Shown here: positions 57,511 through 64,000 of the stretch, piece after piece | Layout: the number at the start of each line of letters is the position of its first letter | Numbering within the stretch: position 1 is the first letter of the stretch | NCBI RefSeq assembly: GCF_035593345.1 | Contig: NZ_CP141606.1 | Coordinates: 3,968,001-4,032,000 of the forward strand | Length of the DNA stretch: 64,000 bases | Origin: Lelliottia sp. JS-SCA-14 | Lineage (GTDB): Bacteria; Pseudomonadota; Gammaproteobacteria; Enterobacterales; Enterobacteriaceae | Reading direction: 5' to 3' | Program-made: the position numbers and the translations under genes | Notes under the pieces: model-generated | Database searches by the model: none | Told to the model about the DNA's origin: nothing | The model's input: only the letters and a program-made list of their open reading frames with translations

Positions 57511-58899
57511 ATGAACAAGAGTCTTACAAAAGAGTCGTCAGGAAAGGCCGTCGAATCGCAGGTTTACGCGAAGATCACGCGCCGTCTGATCCCCTTTTTG
57601 ATCCTCTGCTATTTCTTCGCCTACCTGGATCGCGTCAACGTCGGGTTCGCCAAGCTGCATATGCAGGATGCGCTGAACTTCAGCGACACGGTCTACGGCC
57701 TGGGCGCGGGCATTTTCTTCATCGGCTACTTCCTGTTTGAGATGCCGAGCAACCTGCTCATGCAGCGCTTCGGGCCACGGTTCTGGATCGCCCGCATCAT
57801 GGCGACCTGGGCGGTGCTGTCGGCGGCGATGATTTTCATCACCACCCCCACGCAGTTTTACGTGGTGCGCTTTTTACTCGGCGTGGCGGAAGCGGGCTTT
57901 TTCCCTGGCATCGTGTTTTATCTCACCCTGTGGTTCCCGTCCTGGCGCTCCGCCCGCACCCTCGGGCTGTTTATTCTGGTGACGCCGCTCTCGACCATTA
58001 TCGGCAGCCCGCTTTCCGGCCTGATCCTCAAACTGTTCGAAGGCGTCGACGGGCTGCATAACTGGCAGTGGCTATTCCTGGTCGAAGCGATTCCATCATT
58101 CCTGCTGGCCTTCGTGGTGCTGCGCTATCTGGATAACGACGTGAAGTCCGCCAGATGGCTGACCGACGCGGAAAAACAGGTGGTGGTGGACGATCTGGCG
58201 AAAGATGCCGCCAACCGCGAACGCGCTAACCAGGGCAAGGTCGACAGCACCCTGAGAGGGATGCTCAGCAACGGCTACGTCTGGCTGCTGGCGCTGGTCT
58301 TTTTCAGCTTCAACATTGGCTATTACGGGATCAACTTCTGGCTGCCGTCGATCATCAAAAGCTCCGGCGTGAGCGATGATTTCCACATCGGCCTGCTCGC
58401 CGCCCTGCCGTACGTCTTCGGCGCGTGCTTTATGGTGTGGAACAGCCGTCACTCGGATCTGAAACAGGAGCGCCGCTGGCACATTGCCATTCCGGCGATG
58501 ATTGGCTGCGTCGGCCTTGCGCTCAGCGCGTATTGCAGCGGATCGACCTTCTGGATGATGGCGTGGATCTGCCTGGCGATGTCCGGCACCCTGGCGTTAA
58601 TCCCCACTTACATTAGCCTGCCCGGCGCGCTGCTTTCCGGCACCGCCGCAGCGGCAGGTATCGCCTTCGTCAACTCCGTGGGCAACCTCGCCGGTTTCTT
58701 CGGCCCGACGGTGCTGGGCTGGCTGAAAGATGCCACCGGGCGCACCGACACCGGTTTGTACATTCTTGCCGGATTCCTGTTGCTGTGCGCTCCGCTGATC
58801 CTGACGCTGCCCGCCCGTCTGGCAAACCCGAAAAAAGTGATCCCTGAACCCGAACAGAGCGATGTGCAGTCTGAATCTGCGCATCACATCAGTCGTTAA
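57511..58899 (+). CDS. MFS anion:cation symporter, DgoT/RhmT-like
   Basis: A 462-residue MFS transporter of the anion:cation symporter family. It has ITRRLIPFLILCYFFAYLDR near residue 24, the signature YLDRVNVGFAKL, FEMPSNLLMQRFGPRFWIAR near residue 75 and AEAGFFPGIVFYLTLWFP near residue 125. Twelve hydrophobic segments are visible. Close relatives carry galactonate, glucarate, rhamnonate or hydroxyphenylacetate, so an aldonate is the likely cargo here. Ribosome-binding sequence tggagag precedes the ATG. Confidence 0.88.
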   Translation: MNKSLTKESSGKAVESQVYAKITRRLIPFLILCYFFAYLDRVNVGFAKLHMQDALNFSDTVYGLGAGIFFIGYFLFEMPSNLLMQRFGPRFWIARIMATWAVLSAAMIFITTPTQFYVVRFLLGVAEAGFFPGIVFYLTLWFPSWRSARTLGLFILVTPLSTIIGSPLSGLILKLFEGVDGLHNWQWLFLVEAIPSFLLAFVVLRYLDNDVKSARWLTDAEKQVVVDDLAKDAANRERANQGKVDSTLRGMLSNGYVWLLALVFFSFNIGYYGINFWLPSIIKSSGVSDDFHIGLLAALPYVFGACFMVWNSRHSDLKQERRWHIAIPAMIGCVGLALSAYCSGSTFWMMAWICLAMSGTLALIPTYISLPGALLSGTAAAAGIAFVNSVGNLAGFFGPTVLGWLKDATGRTDTGLYILAGFLLLCAPLILTLPARLANPKKVIPEPEQSDVQSESAHHISR

Positions 58900-58919
58900 C
58901 GTAGAAAGAGATAAAGCAT

Positions 58920-60626
58920 ATGAGTGGATGTGGAGGATGTGCCAGCTGTGGCACGCATTTCAACCCAATCCTTGAAGGTGATGACGGCGCGCTGAAACGT
59001 GCGCTGTACAAATCGATGGGCCATACGGACGAACAACTGCGCCGCCCGGTGATTGCCGTGGTGAACAGCTATACCAATGCCACGGCGGGCCACGCCAATC
59101 TGAATGAACTGACGGCGAAAGTGCTGGAAGGCATTGAAGAGGCGGGCGGCGTCGGCATGGTGTTCGGCACCATCGCCCCGTGCGACGGCATCGCCGAGGG
59201 CCACCTCGGTATGCGCTATATTCTCGCCGCGCGCGAGGTGATTACCGCCTCCATCGAAGTGATGATGCGCGCCCACCGCTTCGATGGGATGGTGCTTCTC
59301 GGCTCGTGCGACAAAATTGTCCCGGCGATGCTGATGGCCGCCGCCCGACTCGATATCCCGGCCATTATGGTCAACGGCGGCCCGATGTACCCCGCGGAAT
59401 ACAAAGGCAAACACTGGGACGGCAACATCGTCACCGAAGCCATTGGCTGGAAAAAACGCGGTGAAATCAGCGAAGAAGAGTTCGCCCATATCGAGAACAT
59501 CGCCGAGCCTGGCCCAGGCTCCTGCACCATGTACGGCACGGCGAATACCATGTGTTGCATCGGCGAAGTGCTCGGCATGAGCCTGCCGGGCAGCAGCACG
59601 CTGCCTGCGGTGTCTCAGGAGCGCCGCGACTGCGCAACCGAGACGGGCCGCCAGGCGGTGAAACTGGTGCAGAACGGCGTCAACGCTCGCCAAATTATCA
59701 CCCCGGAATCGATCCGCAACGCGATGGTTTACCTGCTGGCGACCGGCGGTTCCACCAATGCCATTCTCCATCTGCAGGCGATCCATTACGAAGCCGAACT
59801 CGGCCATCTGCCGCTCTCCGCCTTCGACGAAATGAGCCACCACGTGCCGCTGGTCGCCTCGCTCTATCCGGCTTCGGAACACGACATGATCGACTTCTGG
59901 GAAGCGGGCGGCGTGCAGGCGGTGGAGAAAGAGATCAGCTCCCTGATGGATCTCAACGCCCTGACGGTGGCCGGGAAAACCAAAGGCGAACTGCTGGCGC
60001 AGGCCAAACGCAGCAGCCGTCCGGAGGTTGTCCACACCCTGGCGATCCCGGTACGTAACGAGGCGGGCGTGGCGGTGCTGCACGGCAACCTGTCGCCACT
60101 TGGCTGCGTGGTGAAACCGGCGGCGGTACCGGAAAACCTGATGGTGTTCCGCGGCCCGGCGGTGGTGTTCAACAGCGAACAGGAGTCCGTCGAAGCCATT
60201 ATGTCCGGGGAAATTCAACCTGGCAGCGTGCTGGTGCTGCGCTACGAAGGGCCGAAAGGCGGGCCAGGCATGCCGGAAATGTACAAGCCGATGAAATCCC
60301 TCGAAGGCATGGGGCTGTCGGACAGCTGCGCGCTGATCACCGACGGACGTTTCTCCGGCTCCAACCGCGGCCTGTTTGTCGGCCATATTTCACCGGAAGC
60401 GGTGGATGGCGGCGAGCTGGGCCTGGTGGAAAACGGCGACGAGATCTCGATTGATATCCCGACCCGCACCCTGACGCTGCACGTGGCAGAAGAGGTACTC
60501 GCCACCCGCCGCGAAAGCTGGAAGCCGGTCAACAAAGAGGTGCCGCGCGGCTTCCTGCGCCTCTATCGCCGCTGGGCGTTGCCTGCTGCGCAAGGCGCTG
60601 TGCTGGCAGACCGGGAGGACGACTGA
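58920..60626 (+). CDS. IlvD/Edd-family sugar-acid dehydratase
   Basis: A 568-residue Fe-S dehydratase of the IlvD/Edd family. It has [20 protein letters not shown] near residue 42, [13 protein letters not shown] near residue 82, the cluster cysteine in [14 protein letters not shown] near residue 127, the second in [16 protein letters not shown] near residue 197, and [20 protein letters not shown] near residue 445. The position of the IlvD PGH motif reads AGH, so it resembles the 4Fe-4S-type members. The N terminus is unusual: [16 protein letters not shown] holds four cysteines in ten residues. In this cluster it should convert an aldonate to the 2-keto-3-deoxy acid, taking the role of DgoD. 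Confidence 0.87.
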   Translation: MSGCGGCASCGTHFNPILEGDDGALKRALYKSMGHTDEQLRRPVIAVVNSYTNATAGHANLNELTAKVLEGIEEAGGVGMVFGTIAPCDGIAEGHLGMRYILAAREVITASIEVMMRAHRFDGMVLLGSCDKIVPAMLMAAARLDIPAIMVNGGPMYPAEYKGKHWDGNIVTEAIGWKKRGEISEEEFAHIENIAEPGPGSCTMYGTANTMCCIGEVLGMSLPGSSTLPAVSQERRDCATETGRQAVKLVQNGVNARQIITPESIRNAMVYLLATGGSTNAILHLQAIHYEAELGHLPLSAFDEMSHHVPLVASLYPASEHDMIDFWEAGGVQAVEKEISSLMDLNALTVAGKTKGELLAQAKRSSRPEVVHTLAIPVRNEAGVAVLHGNLSPLGCVVKPAAVPENLMVFRGPAVVFNSEQESVEAIMSGEIQPGSVLVLRYEGPKGGPGMPEMYKPMKSLEGMGLSDSCALITDGRFSGSNRGLFVGHISPEAVDGGELGLVENGDEISIDIPTRTLTLHVAEEVLATRRESWKPVNKEVPRGFLRLYRRWALPAAQGAVLADREDD

Positions 60627-61528
60627 TGACTCACTACACCGCGCAGCACATTGCTGGCGTTAACCCAATTGTCGCCATGCCCTTCACCGCCCACGGTGAC
60701 GTGGATGAGAAAAGCATGGTCCGCCTGCTGGAGCACCTCGCCACCAGCGGCGCGCAGGGCACCACGCTGTTTGGCATCGCCAGCGAATTTCCTAAGCTCA
60801 ACGATCACGAACGGGACCGTCTGGCGCAGCTGTTTGTCTCCACGCTCGACGGGAGCCCGCTCTATCGGGCGATGTCGGTCACGGACCACAGCACGGAACA
60901 GGCGGTAAAACGCGCTCGTGACTACGCGAAACTCGGCGTCGATGCCCTGATGCTGCTCCCGCCGTTCTTCCTGAGCCCGAGCCCGCAGGCAATTCAGGAA
61001 CATATTTTTGCCGTCCTCGAAGCGGTAGATATTCCGGTGATGGTCCAGTACGCCCCGGGCGAAACCGGCCTGCCGATCACCCCTGAGCAGATGGCGGCGA
61101 TCGCGGCCCGCTATCCCCATGCGGTGTTTAAAATCGAGTGCAATCCGCCGGTCGACTACACCCGCGAGTTTCTGGCGAAAGCCCCGCAGGCCAGCGTGCT
61201 GAACGGTTATGCCGGGCTGTACATGCTGCAAATGCTGGCTGCAGGCGGCAAAGGCGTGATGCCGGGCTGCTCGTTCACGGAAGTCTATGTGCGTATCTAT
61301 CGCCACTGGCTGAACGACGAAATTCAGCAGGCCGAAGCGCTGCACCAGAGCCTGCAGCCGTACATCCAGCGCTGGATGAGCCACTGCGAATACATCATCC
61401 AGGTGGAAAAAACCATCCTCATGCGCCGGGGCATTATTGCCAGCGATTACTGTCGTCGTCCGGGATGGAAACTCACGCCGGAAGACGAGCAGCTCATTCA
61501 CCAGTTTATTCACCAATTCCAGCTATGA
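60626..61528 (+). CDS. DHDPS/NAL-family lyase, possible 2-keto-3-deoxy acid aldolase
   Basis: A 300-residue class I TIM-barrel lyase of the dihydrodipicolinate synthase/N-acetylneuraminate lyase family. It has VNPIVAMPFTAHGDVDEKSM near residue 12, GTTLFGIASEFPKLNDHER near residue 45 (the usual GTTGE is altered), MVQYAPGETGLPITPEQM with the Tyr near residue 138, and the Schiff-base lysine in AVFKIECNPP near residue 169. Members next to IlvD-type dehydratases (compare yjhG/yjhH in E. coli) cleave or dehydrate 2-keto-3-deoxy acids. The start overlaps the dehydratase stop by one base, so the two are coupled. Confidence 0.85.
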   Translation: MTHYTAQHIAGVNPIVAMPFTAHGDVDEKSMVRLLEHLATSGAQGTTLFGIASEFPKLNDHERDRLAQLFVSTLDGSPLYRAMSVTDHSTEQAVKRARDYAKLGVDALMLLPPFFLSPSPQAIQEHIFAVLEAVDIPVMVQYAPGETGLPITPEQMAAIAARYPHAVFKIECNPPVDYTREFLAKAPQASVLNGYAGLYMLQMLAAGGKGVMPGCSFTEVYVRIYRHWLNDEIQQAEALHQSLQPYIQRWMSHCEYIIQVEKTILMRRGIIASDYCRRPGWKLTPEDEQLIHQFIHQFQL

Positions 61529-61571
61529 TCATAGGGCTGCGGCCAGCCCGCAGCCTGCAATGAGGTTCAAC

Positions 61572-62354
61572 ATGACCACGAAAACAACACCCCGTATTGT
61601 CATTGTCACCGGCACCAGCCAGGGTATCGGCCAGGCCATTGCGCAGACCTTTTTAGATAACGGCGATATTGTTATTGGCTGCGCCTTCTCCGCTCTGGAA
61701 AAAGCACCCGCCGCGCAGCAAATGCTGAGCGACTATCCGGATCGCTATTTCTATTTTTCCGTGGATGTCACCTGCACGGAGGCTATCCAGCAGTTTGTCG
61801 ACAGCGCAGAAAAACTGTTCGGCAGAATCGATGTTGTGGTGTCGAATGCGGGGAAAAATGTCTTCAAAGGCATCGACTGCGAAGAGAGCGACTGGGAGCA
61901 TAACTTCAGTCTGAATTTGCGCTCGCACTGGTATCTGGCGAAATGCGCCCGCCCGGCGCTGCGCAAAAGCCAGGGGACGATCATTATCATCACCTCAAAC
62001 CATGCGTTTTCGACCATGCCGGGCTGCGCGCCGTATAACATCAGCAAACGCGCCCTGCTTTCCCTGGTGCAGAGCCTGACGATTGAATGGGGCCCGGAGA
62101 TCCGCACCGTCGGCATCGCCCCCGGCTTTATTGATACTCTCGGCAACCAGGCGTGGTTTGATTCCCACCCCGACGCGCAAATCGCCCGCGACCGCACCAT
62201 CAAAAAACACCCCGTTGGGCGCATCGGTCGCCCGGATGAAGTCGGCGAATTATGCCTGTTCCTCGCCAGCGATAAGGCGGGCTTTATTGCGGGGACCACT
62301 ATCGTGATGGACGGTGGCCGCAGCGCCATAATGCAGGATGAAGAAGATCTTTAA
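61572..62354 (+). CDS. Short-chain dehydrogenase/reductase, possible aldose dehydrogenase
   Basis: A 260-residue classical SDR from the ATG at 61572 with a tgaggttc ribosome-binding site. NAD(P) binding is shown by IVIVTGTSQGIGQAIAQTF near residue 11, followed by VVVSNAGKN near residue 90. The catalytic Ser is in IIIITSNHAFS, and Tyr and Lys are in APYNISKRALLSLV near residue 155. Glucose, galactose and fucose dehydrogenases belong to this family. As the last gene of the cluster it is the best candidate for the first oxidation step, sugar to lactone. Confidence 0.85.
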   Translation: MTTKTTPRIVIVTGTSQGIGQAIAQTFLDNGDIVIGCAFSALEKAPAAQQMLSDYPDRYFYFSVDVTCTEAIQQFVDSAEKLFGRIDVVVSNAGKNVFKGIDCEESDWEHNFSLNLRSHWYLAKCARPALRKSQGTIIIITSNHAFSTMPGCAPYNISKRALLSLVQSLTIEWGPEIRTVGIAPGFIDTLGNQAWFDSHPDAQIARDRTIKKHPVGRIGRPDEVGELCLFLASDKAGFIAGTTIVMDGGRSAIMQDEEDL

Positions 62355-62363
62355 GCTGTTCTG

Positions 62364-63203
62364 CTAACAGGCTGGCACGCCCTGTGCCAGCCATTGCGGC
62401 CAGATAGCGGCCCAGTCAGAGCCATGGCTCATCCCGCTTATCACGGCCGTGCGAATACAGTTTCCGCCAACCGCCTGTACAAAACGGCGGGCGACGTCCG
62501 GGGGAACGGTTTTGTCGGCCTCGCCGCTGAGATGAAGCTGCGGGATATGACGCAGCGCCTGAGCGCGATCGATGGCATTGATCGCACCGGGCATGGCGCT
62601 CACCTGATGCAGCGCATTCACATAAGCGACATCCAGATTCCCCGCCACCGTGCGTAGCGAGCGCACATCCGTTCGCCTTTCCGCCAGCAGCGCCGCGATA
62701 TTTCCGCCGCCCGAATATCCCGTTAAATCAAGCTGAACGCCTGGGTAGCGCGCCACAAACCGATCGAGCGCCTCGTTCATTGACTCCAGTACAACGGGTG
62801 AAAAACGATCCTCCGTCCACCAGCGAACGCTGCACTCAGCGGGCAACGGCGGCCCGGCAAACTGGCAGGGCCTGGCGAGATACAGCACGCTGGCTTGCGT
62901 ATCGGCAGCGGCCAGCGTCAGGCCGACCGGGTTATGGGGCGTTGGATCGTCCGAAGGCCGCGTGCGGCTTTGCCAGGCAAACCCATCCCCTTCGATGTAG
63001 ACGTGTAATGACCTGACCGGCGGGGTCATTCGACTCCAGCTGGCAATCAGAAAGTCATTCGTCTGCACATTCTCTCTGGTAAGACCTGCCTGTTGCGCAA
63101 TTTGGCTCGCCGTATTGCGCGGTTGTACTGCAGCACAGCCTGTAAATAAAAAAGATAAGCTAATCAATAAGACTGCGAAGAATATATTCTCTTTAACCCA
63201 CAT
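62364..63203 (-). CDS. Lipoprotein alpha/beta hydrolase
   Basis: A 279-residue predicted lipoprotein (signal MWVKENIFFAVLLISLSFLF, lipobox FTGC near residues 20-23) with an alpha/beta-hydrolase domain. The nucleophile elbow is LTGYSGGGNIAALL near residue 160, an Asp lies in LSGEADKTVPPDV near residue 232, and the catalytic His is in GMSHGSDWAAIW near residue 260. It is convergent with the SDR gene, ten bases apart, and has no clear link to the sugar cluster. The substrate is unknown, possibly an esterase acting on envelope or external lipids. Confidence 0.8.
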   Translation of the reverse strand: MWVKENIFFAVLLISLSFLFTGCAAVQPRNTASQIAQQAGLTRENVQTNDFLIASWSRMTPPVRSLHVYIEGDGFAWQSRTRPSDDPTPHNPVGLTLAAADTQASVLYLARPCQFAGPPLPAECSVRWWTEDRFSPVVLESMNEALDRFVARYPGVQLDLTGYSGGGNIAALLAERRTDVRSLRTVAGNLDVAYVNALHQVSAMPGAINAIDRAQALRHIPQLHLSGEADKTVPPDVARRFVQAVGGNCIRTAVISGMSHGSDWAAIWPQWLAQGVPAC

Positions 63204-63393
63204 ATCCGTGAATCACTTAAGTAAAATTAAAAACAACACTATTTCTATGGGAAAATTCCACCCAGAAATAATTAAGCAAAGCTTATTGTTTTTTGCAACA
63301 AATTGTATATTCTGCGCCCGAACAATATCGGATTAATCCGAAGTTTATTTATCTGCAATTTTTACAACAATCGCAACTTTGTGACGGCACACC

Positions 63394-64000
63394 ATGAGAA
63401 AAAAATACCTAAGCCAGCTGATCTCTTTGCTGGTGGCTTCAACGGCGGCGCAGGGGCTGCTGACGACACACTCTATCGCTTCATCGGACGTTATCATTGA
63501 TGCACCAATAACTGAATTCAGCAACACCGGAATCATTGAAAACCTCGATCCCTTCCGTACGGGCAGCATTGTGACAGTCACCCCCACCGGGGTTGTGGAT
63601 AGTTTTATTAACCACGGCACCATCCAGAATATGCCGAATAATATATTTCTCGGCTCGAACAATACTGGCGCAGTGGGGAATAACGGTCACATCCTTAATC
63701 TGTTCAATACCAGCACAGGAACAATCACGGGCTATCGCGGGATTAATAACGCGGGCACCATTGATTATTTAACCAATGATGGCGTTATTACCGCCGCCAA
63801 TAATAATATGATGCCGATGCCGGGACAAAATGGGGCCATTTACAACCAGGGTCTCATTGGCACGCTGCACAATACCGGAACGCTTCAGACCGGCACCCTC
63901 AATTTTTTCGGCAGTGCAGGTGTTGTGAACTGGGGAACGATCAATTCTGTTATTAACGATGGTTTAATTAGCGGCAGCGCGGACGGTATTACCAACCACG
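63394..64000 (+). CDS. Autotransporter-like surface protein, N-terminal part (3' end beyond the window)
   Basis: From the ATG at 63394 the frame stays open to the window end (202 residues): a signal peptide (MRKKYLSQLISLLVASTAAQ), then a passenger built of short repeats around NTG-I or N-x-G-x-I (EFSNTGIIENL, FINHGTIQNM, VGNNGHILNL, INNAGTIDYL, LHNTGTLQTG, VNWGTINSVI, ending INDGLISGSADGI). Such repeats form beta-helical passengers of type V autotransporters in enterobacteria. The beta-barrel is not in the window, so the class is inferred. The preceding 190 bases are AT-rich and should hold the promoter. Confidence 0.72.
   Translation, partial: MRKKYLSQLISLLVASTAAQGLLTTHSIASSDVIIDAPITEFSNTGIIENLDPFRTGSIVTVTPTGVVDSFINHGTIQNMPNNIFLGSNNTGAVGNNGHILNLFNTSTGTITGYRGINNAGTIDYLTNDGVITAANNNMMPMPGQNGAIYNQGLIGTLHNTGTLQTGTLNFFGSAGVVNWGTINSVINDGLISGSADGITNH

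Noticed and set aside
59043..59110. Apparent loss of the first cluster cysteine in the IlvD-family dehydratase
   Set aside because: 2Fe-2S sugar-acid dehydratases have TPCN here, but E. coli-type IlvD has PGH with glycine at that point. The AGH seen here fits the latter type, so it is not a defect.

Overview
The window is chromosomal DNA of a member of the Enterobacteriaceae, probably of the Enterobacter/Leclercia/Lelliottia/Klebsiella group. From 1 to about 38.3 kb the gene order follows the E. coli K-12 segment tktA to pheV almost gene for gene, and most products match their E. coli orthologues closely in length. REP elements and a second family of GC-rich palindromic repeats sit between many genes. 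Identifications come from reading translated sequences and from knowledge of the families; no database search was run.

Backbone, 1-24976: transketolase (cut by the window edge), LoiP protease, agmatinase and arginine decarboxylase (putrescine synthesis) with the small gene yqgB, metK, galP with two gal operators and a CRP site, sprT, endA, rsmE, gshB, yqgE, ruvX, yggR, yggS, yggT, yggU, rdgB, hemW, then yggN, yggL and trmB on the minus strand, and mutY, yggX, mltC and nupG. The E. coli ansB-yggM pair is absent; a DUF559 nuclease-like gene lies at that place.

Citrate fermentation cluster, 25021-35039, inserted between nupG and speC: citrate lyase subunits (citD, citE, citF), its activation and prosthetic-group genes (citC, citX, citG), a 2HCT citrate carrier, a fumarylacetoacetate-hydrolase-family enzyme, and a divergent CitA/CitB two-component system. 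The usual oadGAB oxaloacetate decarboxylase is absent from the window, so the FAH-family protein may dispose of the oxaloacetate. Two 20-bp repeats 52 bp apart in the divergent promoter region look like CitB operators. speC, yqgA and tRNA-Phe (pheV) follow, as in E. coli.

Island after pheV, 38335-52751: a lipoprotein gene and a collapsed type VI secretion locus (hcp, a TagA/VasL-like gene, and 5'-truncated tssM and vgrG head to head). Next come an apparently intact DUF2169 adaptor, a PAAR-like Rhs effector with an AT-rich C-terminal toxin and a matching immunity gene, and a decayed second Rhs tip with its own toxin and immunity remnants. No integrase is visible.

Sugar-acid cluster, 52752-62354: a FadR-type regulator, 2-dehydro-3-deoxygalactonokinase, the KDPGal aldolase, an SMP-30 lactonase, a GalP-like sugar importer, a DgoT-like acid importer, an IlvD/Edd-family dehydratase, a DHDPS-family lyase and a short-chain dehydrogenase. 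Read together they could form a complete oxidative route from a free aldose through lactone and aldonate to pyruvate, with both a phosphorylative and a non-phosphorylative cleavage branch. This is the most interesting system in the window. The window ends with a lipoprotein alpha/beta hydrolase and the start of an autotransporter-like adhesin gene.
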